Source of the DNA: Vogesella sp. LIG4
GTDB lineage: Bacteria; Pseudomonadota; Gammaproteobacteria; Burkholderiales; Chromobacteriaceae
Length of the DNA stretch: 64,000 nt
NCBI RefSeq assembly: GCF_900090205.1
Contig: NZ_LT607802.1
Span: forward strand, 3,041,970 to 3,105,969
Reading direction: 5' to 3'
Made by a program: the position numbers and the translations under genes. Shown one piece after another: positions 26,538 through 34,947 of the stretch (position 1 is the stretch's first letter; every line of letters begins with the position of its first letter). A model generated the notes under the pieces. The model did no database searches. It saw only the letters and a list, made by a program, of their open reading frames with translations, and was not told the origin of the DNA.

Positions 26538-27959
26538 ATGCGTAACTACAAGAACTTTATCGGCAACGAGTTCGTGGCCGCCGGCGACGAGATGATCGCC
26601 GTCCACGACCCGGCTACCGAGGAACTGGTCGGCCACGTTGCCGCGGCCAGCATGGACGAGGCCTATGCGGCGGTAACGTTGGCCGCAAGCGCGCAGCAGG
26701 CTTGGCGCCGGCTGCCGGCTACCGAGCGGGCGCAGTACATGCGCCGCCTGGCCGATGCCCTGTGCGAGCGCGCGCCGCAGATTGGCGCAGCGCTGGCCGC
26801 CGAATCCGGCAAGAGCCTGGCCGATGCCAGCAGCGAGGCGCTGTACGCCGCCGAGATCGTGCGCTACCACGCCGAATGGGCACGCCGCATCGAAGGCGAG
26901 ATCATTCCCAGCGACAGCCCGTCGGAAAACCTGCTGCTGCACCGCGAGCCCATCGGCGTGGTGGCCTGCCTGATTCCGTTCAACTACCCGGTGTACACCC
27001 TGCTGCGCAAGGTGGCGCCGGCGCTGATCACCGGCAACACCGTGGTGGTGCGCCCCAGCAACAACACGCCGTGCTCGGCATTCGAAATCGCCAAGGCGGT
27101 GCTGGATGCCGGCTTCCCGCCCGGTGTGATCAACATCCTGGCGATGAGTCATGCCACCGCCGAGGCAGTGTGCACCCACCCGGCGGTGGGCATGATCACC
27201 CTTACCGGCAGCGTGGGCGCCGGGCGCAAGGTGCTGGAGTATTCGCAGGTGAATATCGCCAAATCCTCGCTGGAGCTGGGCGGCAAGACGCCGGCCATCA
27301 TCGAGCCGGATGCCGACCTGGTGCGAGCAGCCAACGAGGTGGTGGCCTCCAAGGTGACCAATTGCGGCCAACTATGCACCGCGGTGGAGCGGGTCTATGT
27401 GCATGCCGATGTGTACGAGGAGTTCGTACGCCTGCTCAAGGTGCGCTTCCTCAGCCGCCAGTTCGGCAACCGCGCGCACAACCCGAAGTTCATGGGCCCG
27501 CTGATCAACGCTTCCTCGCGGCTGGGCATCCACCAGATGGTGCAGCGTGCGGTGGACGACGGCGCCACGCTGGAGGCCGGCGGCTTCATCCCGGAAGGCC
27601 CTGGTTTCTTCTACCCGCCGACGCTGCTTACCGGCTGCCGCCAGGACATGGAGATCGTGCAGGAGGAAATCTTCGGGCCTGTGTTGTGCGTGCTGCGCTA
27701 TCAGGACATAGACGAGGCGCTGCGGCTGGCCAACGATCACCAGTTCGGCCTGTCCTCGGTGCTGTACACCGAGAGCTACCGCACTGCCATGCTGGTGGCC
27801 AACAACATCGAGGCCGGCGAACTGTACGTGAACCGCACGCCGGCCGACCCCTACCAGGGCTATCACGCTGGCTGGAAGCGCTCCGGCCTCGGCGGGGATG
27901 ACGGCAAGCACGGCATGCTGGAATTTACCCAGACCCGGCTGGTGGTGCTGAAGTACTGA
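26538..27959 (+). CDS. Aldehyde dehydrogenase (lactaldehyde/glycolaldehyde type)
   Basis: 473-residue NAD(P)-dependent dehydrogenase oxidising a small aldehyde to the acid. Seen: the NAD-binding segment PFNYPVYTLLRKVAPALITG, the Glu region SSLELGGKTPAII (general base Glu near 253) and the catalytic Cys in NCGQLCT (Cys280). Near the end come EEIFGPVLCVLRY and GWKRSGLGGDDGKHGMLEFT. The sequence and the N-terminus MRNYKNFIGNEFV resemble AldA-like lactaldehyde dehydrogenases; the true substrate is unknown. The ATG at 26538 follows GGAGGGAGCGAG. It is first in a set with an enolase-superfamily dehydratase and a GMC oxidoreductase. Two repeat copies lie inside it. Confidence 0.85.
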   Translation: MRNYKNFIGNEFVAAGDEMIAVHDPATEELVGHVAAASMDEAYAAVTLAASAQQAWRRLPATERAQYMRRLADALCERAPQIGAALAAESGKSLADASSEALYAAEIVRYHAEWARRIEGEIIPSDSPSENLLLHREPIGVVACLIPFNYPVYTLLRKVAPALITGNTVVVRPSNNTPCSAFEIAKAVLDAGFPPGVINILAMSHATAEAVCTHPAVGMITLTGSVGAGRKVLEYSQVNIAKSSLELGGKTPAIIEPDADLVRAANEVVASKVTNCGQLCTAVERVYVHADVYEEFVRLLKVRFLSRQFGNRAHNPKFMGPLINASSRLGIHQMVQRAVDDGATLEAGGFIPEGPGFFYPPTLLTGCRQDMEIVQEEIFGPVLCVLRYQDIDEALRLANDHQFGLSSVLYTESYRTAMLVANNIEAGELYVNRTPADPYQGYHAGWKRSGLGGDDGKHGMLEFTQTRLVVLKY

Positions 27960-28057
27960 GCGCGGCGCGGGGCGAACATGGCTAAGCACAACAGGCCGCC
28001 ACAGGCGCGGCGTATCTTCACATTCAGGCAGTCAGCAAGCAGGACGGGGGTGGAACA

Positions 28058-29305
28058 ATGAAAATCGTGTCGATGGAATCCCATATCGTGGCCGTGCCGC
28101 CGCCGCATGTCGGCGGGATGTACTGGATCTTTGTCACCCTGAAGACGGATTGCGGCATCGAGGGCGTGGGCGAAGTCTATGCCTCCACCTTCCACCCCAA
28201 AGTGATGGTGCCGGCGATCAACGATGTGTTCGAGCGCTACCTGCTGAACCACGACCCGCACCATATCGAGCGCTTCTTCCGCGCCGCCTACTCCAGCGGC
28301 TTCACCCAACGCCCGGACCTGACCATGATGGGCATTGTCAGCGGCCTGGAAATGGCCTGCTGGGACATCATCGGCAAGGCCGCCGGCAAGCCGGTGTACG
28401 AGCTGATCGGCGGCCGGGTGCACGAGCGGCTGCGCTCCTATACCTATCTTTACCCGAAGAACAGCCAGGGGCAGTTCGATTACGACGACCCGGACCTGGC
28501 CGCCGAATGCGCCGCCGACTTCATGCGCCAGGGCTTCACCGCGCTGAAGTTCGACCCGGCCGGCCCCTACACCGTGTATTCCGGTCACCATCTGTCGCTG
28601 GAACTGATGGATCAGTGCGAAACCTTCTGCCGCAAGATCCGCGAGGCGGTGGGCAGCCAGTGCGACCTGCTGTTCGGCACCCACGGCCAGATGACACCGG
28701 CCTCGGCGGTGCGCCTGGCGCGGCGGCTGGAAAAATACGACCCGCTGTGGTTCGAGGAACCGGTACCGCCGGGTCAGGCCGATGCCATGGCCGAGGTGGC
28801 GCGCAAGACCAGCATCCCGATTTCCGCCGGCGAGCGGCTGACCACCAAGTACGAGTTCCAGGAGCTGCTGCAAAAGGGCGCCGCCTCCATCCTGCAGATG
28901 AACCTGGGGCGTGTCGGCGGCATCTTGGAAGCCAAGAAGATTGCCGGCCTCGCCGAGGCGCACTACGCGCAGATTGCGCCGCACCTGTACAACGGCCCGG
29001 TGGGTGCTGCGGCCAGCATCCAGCTGGCCACGGCCACGCCGAACTTCCTGATCCAGGAAAGCATCATGACCTGGGACGGCTTCCATTCGCAGGTGCTGAA
29101 AAAGCCGATCCGCTGGGAGGAGGGTTTCATCATTCCGCCTACCGAGCCCGGCCTCGGCGTGGAGTTGGACATGGCGGTGGTGAAGGCGCATTCGCCATAC
29201 AGCGGCGACCGCCTGCACCTGTTCATGGACCCGCAGCCCTTCGATGTGCGGGCGCAGTCTTCCGATGCCTGGAAGAACCGCTGGAACAATGGCGAGGTGC
29301 TATGA
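28058..29305 (+). CDS. Enolase-superfamily (mandelate racemase type) dehydratase-like enzyme
   Basis: 415-residue member of the mandelate racemase/muconate lactonising group, probably a sugar-acid dehydratase or cycloisomerase. N-terminal lid domain (1-125), then the barrel with FTALKFDPAGPYT, WFEEPVPPGQ (metal Glu), PISAGERLTTKYEF (third metal ligand Glu) and IAPHLYNGPVGAAAS (His near the active site). At the first metal position it reads DLLFGTHGQMTP, where galactonate dehydratases have a DFHGR-like motif, so the usual Asp is not obvious. It overlaps the following GMC gene by 4 nt (ATGA) and should act in the same pathway. Confidence 0.85.
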   Translation: MKIVSMESHIVAVPPPHVGGMYWIFVTLKTDCGIEGVGEVYASTFHPKVMVPAINDVFERYLLNHDPHHIERFFRAAYSSGFTQRPDLTMMGIVSGLEMACWDIIGKAAGKPVYELIGGRVHERLRSYTYLYPKNSQGQFDYDDPDLAAECAADFMRQGFTALKFDPAGPYTVYSGHHLSLELMDQCETFCRKIREAVGSQCDLLFGTHGQMTPASAVRLARRLEKYDPLWFEEPVPPGQADAMAEVARKTSIPISAGERLTTKYEFQELLQKGAASILQMNLGRVGGILEAKKIAGLAEAHYAQIAPHLYNGPVGAAASIQLATATPNFLIQESIMTWDGFHSQVLKKPIRWEEGFIIPPTEPGLGVELDMAVVKAHSPYSGDRLHLFMDPQPFDVRAQSSDAWKNRWNNGEVL

Positions 29306-30918
29306 GCGAGTACGACTTCATCATCGTCGGCGCCGGTTCCGCCGGCTGCATCCTGGCCAGCCGCCTCAGCGAGTCCGGCAAGTTCCGCGTGCTGCTGCTG
29401 GAGGCCGGCGGCAAGGACGATTCGTTCTGGTTCCGCCTGCCGGTGGGCTACGTCAAGAGCTACTACAACCCGGCCACCAACTGGATGTACTACTCCGAGC
29501 CGCAGCAGAACCTGGCCGGGCGCCAGATCTACGCGCCGCGTGGCAAGGTGCTGGGCGGTTCCGGCACCATCAACGCCATGATCTACGTGCGTGGCCAGGC
29601 GCAGGATTTTGACGACTGGGAAGCTGCCGGCAACCCGGGCTGGGGTTACCGTGACGTGCTGCCCTATTTCAAGAAGCTGGAATCTCACCACGGCGGGGAG
29701 AACGCCTGGCGCGGTGGCGACGGCCCGATCGGCATCACCTCGATGAAGGACGATGCCCACCCGATCTGCAACAACTACCTGCGTGCCTGCCGCGAGCTGG
29801 GGCTGCCGCAGAGCGAGGATTTCAACGGCGCGCAGTTCGAGGGCGCAGGCATCTACGAAACCAATATCCGCAATGGCGTGCGCGAATCCAGCAGCTTCCG
29901 CTACCTGCACCCGGCGCTGCGGCGCGGCAACCTCACGCTGGAACTGCATGCCCATACCGAGCGGCTGCTGTTCGACGAGCACAAGCGCGCGGTGGGCGTG
30001 CAGGTGCGTCAGCACGGCAAACTGCGCGAATTCCGCGCCCGCTGCGAGGTGATCCTGGCGGCCGGTGCGGTGGATTCGCCCAAGCTGCTGCAGTTGTCCG
30101 GCATTGGCGACAGCGCGCTGCTGCAGCGGCATGGCCTGCCACTGGTGCAGCACCTGCCAGCGGTGGGGCGCAATCTGCAGGATCATTTGTGCGTGTCCTT
30201 CTACTACCGCGCCAACCGCAAGACGCTCAACGATGAGCTGGGCACGCTGTGGGGCCAGGCCAGGGCCGGGCTGCGCTATGCGCTGCGCCGGCGCGGCCCG
30301 CTGGCGATGAGCGTCAACCAGGCTGGTGGCTTTTTCCGCGGTAACGCGCGCGAGGCGCGGCCAAATCTGCAGCTCTACTTCAACCCGCTGTCCTACAGCA
30401 TTCCCAAGGACCCGAACGCCGGGTTGAAGGCGGACCCGTATTCCGGCTTCCTGATCTGCTTCAACCCCTGCCGGCCCAGCAGCCGCGGCAGTGTCGAGAT
30501 TGCCTCGGCCGACCCGGCGCAGCCGGCGCGCATCATGCCCAACTACCTTTCCACGCAGAAGGATATCGACGAGGCGGTGCAGGGCAGTGTGTTCATCCGC
30601 CGGCTGATGCAGACCGAAGCGATGCGCGAAATCACCGTGGAGGAGGTGACACCGGCCGCTGCGGTAAGCGACGAGGCCAGCATGCTGCGCTTCTTCCGCG
30701 AGCAGTCCGGCTCCATCTATCACCTGTGCGGCAGCTGCGCCATGGGGCCGGACCCGGCCAGTGCGGTGGTGTCCAGCCAGCTCAAGGTGCATGGCGTGGC
30801 CGGCCTGCGCGTGGTGGATGCCTCGGTGTTCCCCAACATCACCTCCGGCAATACCAATGCCCCCACCATGATGGTGGCGGAGAAGGGCGCCGAGCTGATC
30901 CTGGCCGACTGGCTGTAA
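29302..30918 (+). CDS. GMC-family FAD oxidoreductase (choline dehydrogenase-like)
   Basis: 538-residue flavoenzyme that oxidises an alcohol to an aldehyde. FAD-binding FIIVGAGSAGCILASRLSES at residues 6-25, GMC signature 1 (GKVLGGSGTINAMIYVRGQ, near 83-101), signature 2 (GAVDSPKLLQLSGIG, near 255) and the C-terminal catalytic His in IYHLCGSCAMG (near 474), with SGNTNAPTMMVAEKGAELI closing. The ATG overlaps the stop of the dehydratase gene. The family includes BetA, but the neighbouring dehydratase suggests a different hydroxyl substrate. Confidence 0.88.
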   Translation: MSEYDFIIVGAGSAGCILASRLSESGKFRVLLLEAGGKDDSFWFRLPVGYVKSYYNPATNWMYYSEPQQNLAGRQIYAPRGKVLGGSGTINAMIYVRGQAQDFDDWEAAGNPGWGYRDVLPYFKKLESHHGGENAWRGGDGPIGITSMKDDAHPICNNYLRACRELGLPQSEDFNGAQFEGAGIYETNIRNGVRESSSFRYLHPALRRGNLTLELHAHTERLLFDEHKRAVGVQVRQHGKLREFRARCEVILAAGAVDSPKLLQLSGIGDSALLQRHGLPLVQHLPAVGRNLQDHLCVSFYYRANRKTLNDELGTLWGQARAGLRYALRRRGPLAMSVNQAGGFFRGNAREARPNLQLYFNPLSYSIPKDPNAGLKADPYSGFLICFNPCRPSSRGSVEIASADPAQPARIMPNYLSTQKDIDEAVQGSVFIRRLMQTEAMREITVEEVTPAAAVSDEASMLRFFREQSGSIYHLCGSCAMGPDPASAVVSSQLKVHGVAGLRVVDASVFPNITSGNTNAPTMMVAEKGAELILADWL

Positions 30919-30940
30919 CGTTGGCCGCAAGGGAGGGCGC

Positions 30941-31696
30941 ATGGTGCAGGACAAGCCCACCACGCCGGCGGTAGACAGCGCCATTCGTGTGCTGCAGCTG
31001 CTGGTGAACGCGCCCTATCCGCTGACGCAGCGCGAGGTCAGCGCCCAGACCGGCATTCCGGCCGCCAGTTGCTACCGCATCCTCAACAGCCTGCTGGCGG
31101 CCGGGCTGATCGCCAACGACCCGGGGCGCAAGCGCGCCTTCGGCGTGGGCGCGCGCATCTTCCAGATGGCGTCCACCATCTACGGGCGGCAGGCGATACT
31201 GCCGTTTTTTCATCCCATCGCCGAAATCCTCAAGAACGAAACCCGCCATGCCGTCCTGCTGAGCAGCCAGGTAGGCAGCAATGTGGTGGTAGTGGCCAGG
31301 GCGGCATTGTCCGGTGTGGACGGCTTTGGCGCCCATGTCGGGCAGACGCTGCCGATGTGGCGGGCCGCGGCGGGCAAGGCCATGCTCAGCATGCGCCCGA
31401 CGGCCTACCGCCAGCAGTATCTGGCGGCCGCCTGCGCGCAGGGCGAGCTGACGGCGGAGCAGGGGGCGCAGCAGGAGCAGGAACTGCAGCGGGTGATGCG
31501 GCTGGGCTATGCGGTGACGCATGGCGAGGCGGGACAGCTGAGCTGCCTGGCGGCGCCGGTGTTGAACCTGCTGCAGGAGCCGGTGGCCGCAGTCAGCCTG
31601 TGTATCGCGCGGCCCCAGCTGCGGGAGGAAGACGTGCGCGCCTACTCAGCGCCGCTGATCCAGGCTGTGCGGCAGTTGTCGGCGCGGCTGGGTTGA
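30941..31696 (+). CDS. IclR-family transcriptional regulator
   Basis: 251-residue regulator. N-terminal winged HTH (YPLTQREVSAQTGIPAASCY, then RILNSLLAAGLIAND), and an effector domain with VGSNVVVVARAALSGVDGFG, LPMWRAAAGKAMLS and GEAGQLSCLAAPVLN. IclR proteins usually control adjacent catabolic genes, here the dehydrogenase-dehydratase-GMC set just upstream. A copy of GTTGGCCGCAAG ends where the ribosome-binding site GGGAGG begins (30920-30936). Its stop touches the stop of the convergent MocR gene with no gap. Confidence 0.9.
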   Translation: MVQDKPTTPAVDSAIRVLQLLVNAPYPLTQREVSAQTGIPAASCYRILNSLLAAGLIANDPGRKRAFGVGARIFQMASTIYGRQAILPFFHPIAEILKNETRHAVLLSSQVGSNVVVVARAALSGVDGFGAHVGQTLPMWRAAAGKAMLSMRPTAYRQQYLAAACAQGELTAEQGAQQEQELQRVMRLGYAVTHGEAGQLSCLAAPVLNLLQEPVAAVSLCIARPQLREEDVRAYSAPLIQAVRQLSARLG

Positions 31697-33112
31697 TCAG
31701 GCCGAGGCGATATAGCCGTCCGGGCCGTCGGCAATGGTGCGCGCCACGATGCGCAGGCCCTGCTCCAGCTGCTCAAGGTTGGCCGCACCGCTCAGGCACA
31801 GCCGGATGGCGTGCGGCGATGCTCTGCGGCCAACGGTGAACACATCCCCCGATTTGATGGCCACCTGCTGGCGCCGCAGCATGGTGACCAGCTCCGGCGT
31901 ATGCCATGGCGCCGGCAGCGGCAGCCACAGGTGCGAGCTGTCCGGGTGGGTGAGATAGGGCAGCGGCGGCAGTATCTGCCGTGCCAGTTGCTGCCGCTGC
32001 GCGATCTGGTGGCGCTGGGCGCCCAGCAGCCGCTGCAGCGTGCCGTCCTCCATCCAGCGGCAGGCAATCTCGGTGGTCAGTGGCGTGGCCATCCAGCAAT
32101 TGGCGCGGATCACCGCCGCCAGCTTGCCGGACCAGGCATGCGGCGCGCGCACCATGCCCAGGCGCAGGCCGGGCGATACCGACTTGGACAGGCTGCAGAC
32201 AAAGAACACCTGCTCCGGCAGCAGCGAGGCCAGCGCCGGCGGCGGCGCCGACAGGATGGCGGCCGGGGTGGCGTCCTCGATGATCTGCAGGTGGTAGCGG
32301 CGGGCAATGTCGACAATGCGCTGGCGCCGCGCCTGGCTCATGGTGGCGGTGGTGGGGTTGTGCAGCGTGGGTACGCAGAACAGCAGCCGACTGTCGAAGG
32401 CGCGGCAGGCCTGCTCCAGCGCCTCCGGCAGCAGCCCTTCCTCGTCCACGTCGATGCTGATCAGCTGCAGCCGCATCTGCTGCGCCAGCGCCACGATGCC
32501 GGGGTAGCTCAGCGCCTCGCACAGAATGGTGTCGCCGGGCATGGTGAGAATGCGGAACAGGCAGGCCAGCGCGTGCTGCGCACCGTTGGTGATGGCTACC
32601 CGGTCGGCATCCGGAGGAAGGCCGAACTGCTGCAGCCACTTGCTGATCACGCTGCGGTGCCAGGGGTGGCCGCATTCCGGCTGGTAGTCGAGCACCCGCA
32701 GCCGGGTGGCGGCGTCCTGGCTGATGTCCAGCAGGGTTTCCGCCAGTGCCAGGTCCTGGCCCACCGGCAGGATCACGTTCTGCCCCAGGTCGATCAGCAC
32801 GCCCTCGCTGGGCTCGTCGCCGAACACCGGGGTATCCAGCGGTACATGTTTGGCCAGTACATAGGTGCCATCGCCCACGCGCGACATCACCTTGCCCTGT
32901 TCTTCCAGTCGGGCGTAGGCGCGACTCACGGTGCCCACCGTCACTTTCAGCGCGCCGGCCAGTACGCGGTGCGGCGGCAGTTTTTCGCCTATCACCACCT
33001 GGCCGCTGTCGATGATCTCGCAGATGGCGTCGGCGATTGCCTGATAGCGGGGCTGGCTGCTGCCATGCAAGTCGGCAGGCATCCAGCTGCGAATGCGCGT
33101 TACCAGATCCAT
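31697..33112 (-). CDS. MocR-type regulator (GntR HTH plus aminotransferase domain)
   Basis: 471-residue PLP-dependent transcription factor. N-terminal GntR winged helix: YQAIADAICEIIDSGQVV then LPPHRVLAGALKVTVGTVSR. From about residue 110 a fold-type I aminotransferase domain: ITNGAQHALACLFRILTMPG, NPTTATMS and the PLP lysine in VCSLSKSVSPGLRLGMV. It diverges from the Fae/AKR/GabD/ProXWV genes and probably controls them, using an amine or amino acid bound to PLP as signal (inference). An inverted pair of repeat copies lies near its 3' end (31778 and 31825). Confidence 0.92.
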   Translation of the reverse strand: MDLVTRIRSWMPADLHGSSQPRYQAIADAICEIIDSGQVVIGEKLPPHRVLAGALKVTVGTVSRAYARLEEQGKVMSRVGDGTYVLAKHVPLDTPVFGDEPSEGVLIDLGQNVILPVGQDLALAETLLDISQDAATRLRVLDYQPECGHPWHRSVISKWLQQFGLPPDADRVAITNGAQHALACLFRILTMPGDTILCEALSYPGIVALAQQMRLQLISIDVDEEGLLPEALEQACRAFDSRLLFCVPTLHNPTTATMSQARRQRIVDIARRYHLQIIEDATPAAILSAPPPALASLLPEQVFFVCSLSKSVSPGLRLGMVRAPHAWSGKLAAVIRANCWMATPLTTEIACRWMEDGTLQRLLGAQRHQIAQRQQLARQILPPLPYLTHPDSSHLWLPLPAPWHTPELVTMLRRQQVAIKSGDVFTVGRRASPHAIRLCLSGAANLEQLEQGLRIVARTIADGPDGYIASA

Positions 33113-33434
33113 TGTCTCTCCACGGCAGTCTGTGCTGCCTGATGCGTCTCGGGTTACTGCATGTTAGCGCGAGCCCCCGGCGGATTGTATGCATTCAATT
33201 ACTCAAATTGATCGCATTGTTACCGCACAATTGCGCCGCTTATTCTGAACTCAACCCGACGCCATCGGGGCGGCCACCAAGGCCGCTAATGATCAGGGAG
33301 AGTCAGCATGAGCAAGCCAGCGCGCCATTACGGCACTGTCGCCGCCTGCTGCTTCTCCACCAGCGTGCAGCCCGCTTCCACGGCTGTGCATTGCCCCTGG
33401 CCCCTGCCGTACCTCAAGTCTGGAGAAACAGTAC
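33113..33434. promoter_or_regulatory. Divergent control region, MocR gene and fae operon
   Basis: 322-nt region between divergent genes. Bases 33180-33250 are A+T-rich and include a perfect dyad CAATT-ACTCA-AATTG at 33196-33210, a candidate operator for the MocR protein, plus a second short CAATTG at 33227-33232. A short open frame with a ribosome-binding-like GGGAGAG begins at 33308 and runs into the fae gene in another frame; I do not count it as a gene. Confidence 0.45.
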
Positions 33435-33932
33435 ATGTACATTGGCGAGTCTTTCGTAGGCAGCGGCCCCAACGCCGCCCACATCAACGTGCTGGTCGGC
33501 CCGCGCACCGGCCCGGTAGGCCAGGCGCTGGCCAACAGTCTGGCGGCACCGCGCATGGGCTACATCCCGTTCATGACCTGCCTGCAACCCAACGTACCGG
33601 TGAAGCCGGCCACCCTGTTCGTGGCCAAGGCCGACCTGCGCGGTGAAACGCACGAGAACATGACCTGGGGCCCGGCACAGGCCGGCGTGGCCAAGGGTGT
33701 GCAGGAGTGCCTGCTGGAAGGCGTGCTGCCGGCCGAGGCGGAAAACGACTGGGCGGTGGTGGCCGCGGTGTGGGTGAACTGGAGCGCCGGCGATGCGGAG
33801 GAAGTGTTCGCCAACAACTACCGCGCCACCCGCGAGGCCATCGCCCGCGCCATGAGCAACCTGCCAACGCTGGCTCAGGTGGCCGAGGCCAGCAAGCAGC
33901 CGTGCAACCCGTTCTACAACCCCGTGCAGTGA
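33435..33932 (+). CDS. fae: Formaldehyde-activating enzyme (Fae) homologue
   Basis: 165-residue protein matching the Fae family, whose best-known members join formaldehyde to tetrahydromethanopterin. Seen: YIGESFVGSGPNAAHINVLV with His16 at the place of the catalytic His17 of Fae, PRTGPVGQALANSLAAP, TWGPAQAGVAKGVQ (the GPAQxGVA signature) and AVVAAVWVNWSAGDAEEVF. Length is near the family norm. No other tetrahydromethanopterin genes are present; it sits with an aldo/keto reductase, a GabD-type dehydrogenase and a betaine-type transporter. It may condense another aldehyde or formaldehyde from demethylation. GGAG precedes the ATG. Confidence 0.85.
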   Translation: MYIGESFVGSGPNAAHINVLVGPRTGPVGQALANSLAAPRMGYIPFMTCLQPNVPVKPATLFVAKADLRGETHENMTWGPAQAGVAKGVQECLLEGVLPAEAENDWAVVAAVWVNWSAGDAEEVFANNYRATREAIARAMSNLPTLAQVAEASKQPCNPFYNPVQ

Positions 33933-33939
33933 GGCCGGC

Positions 33940-34935
33940 ATGAAATACGTGAATCTGGGCAAGAGTGGCCTGAAAGTATCGCAGCTGTGCATGGGCACTA
34001 TGTCGTTCGGCACTTCCAAGTGGCGCCAGTGGGTGCTGGACGAGCCGGAAAGCCGTCCCATCCTGCACCGTGCGCTGGATCTGGGCATCAACTTCTTCGA
34101 CATGGCGGATTTCTACTCCATCGGCGTGGGCGAGGAAGTGGTTGGCCGCGCGCTGCTGGACAAGGTGTCGCGCCATGAACTGGTGTTGGCCAGCAAGGCG
34201 TTCTACGCCATGGGCCCGGGCCCGAACGATGCCGGCCTGTCGCGCAAGCACCTGATGGACGCCATCGACGCTTCGCTGCAGCGCATCGGCACCGATTACC
34301 TGGACCTGTACATCGTGCACGGTTTCGACCCGGACACCCCGATCGAGGAAACCATGGAAGCGCTGCACGACATCGTGAAAAGCGGCAAGGCACGCTACAT
34401 CGGCGCCTCCACCATGTATGCCTGGCAGTTTGCCAAGATGCAGCATGCGGCCGACCTGCACGGCTGGACCCGCTTCGTATCCATGCAGTGCCAGCTGAAT
34501 GCCGCCTACCGCGAGGAAGAGCGGGAGATGATTCCCTACTGCATAGACCAGGGCATCGCGGTGACCCCGTTCAGCCCGCTGGCGCGCGGCCTGCTGTCCG
34601 GCGCCGCCGATTCGCTGCGCAACCGCACCGACAACTTCACCCAGGAGTTCTACAGCGACGAGGTGTCCTACAACATCGGCAAGGCGGTGGAGCGCGTGGC
34701 TGCCGGCCGCGGCGTGCAGCCGGCGCAGGTGGCGCAGGCCTGGGTGCTGCAGCGCCCGGGGGTGACCTCGATGCTGGTGGGCGTGGATGCCATCCCGCAG
34801 CTGGAGCTGGCGATGAGCGCGCTGGAGCTCAAGCTCAGCGCCGAGGAGCTGTTCGAGATCGATCGCCACTACACCCCGTGCGACGTGATCAACGATTACA
34901 ACAACGACAAGCGCATTCCGCGCGTGGCACGCTGA
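33940..34935 (+). CDS. Aldo/keto reductase
   Basis: 331-residue NADPH-dependent reductase of a carbonyl compound. The family tetrad is visible: Asp in NFFDMADFYS (near 55), Tyr just after (near 59), Lys in VLASKAFYAM (near 87) and His in DLYIVHGFDPDTPIEE (near 127). The cofactor site shows TPFSPLARGLLSG. It begins 8 nt after the fae stop and has GGCCGG-type spacing, so it is co-transcribed. It resembles the YajO/YghZ-like subgroup. The physiological substrate is unknown. Confidence 0.9.
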   Translation: MKYVNLGKSGLKVSQLCMGTMSFGTSKWRQWVLDEPESRPILHRALDLGINFFDMADFYSIGVGEEVVGRALLDKVSRHELVLASKAFYAMGPGPNDAGLSRKHLMDAIDASLQRIGTDYLDLYIVHGFDPDTPIEETMEALHDIVKSGKARYIGASTMYAWQFAKMQHAADLHGWTRFVSMQCQLNAAYREEEREMIPYCIDQGIAVTPFSPLARGLLSGAADSLRNRTDNFTQEFYSDEVSYNIGKAVERVAAGRGVQPAQVAQAWVLQRPGVTSMLVGVDAIPQLELAMSALELKLSAEELFEIDRHYTPCDVINDYNNDKRIPRVAR

Positions 34936-34947
34936 GGAGCGCCGTTG

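Noticed and set aside
33308..33434. Possible leader peptide before fae
   Set aside because: A GGGAGAG precedes an ATG at 33308, but the frame runs on into fae in the wrong phase with Arg/Pro-rich text, so there is no discrete short peptide. Left as a note only.
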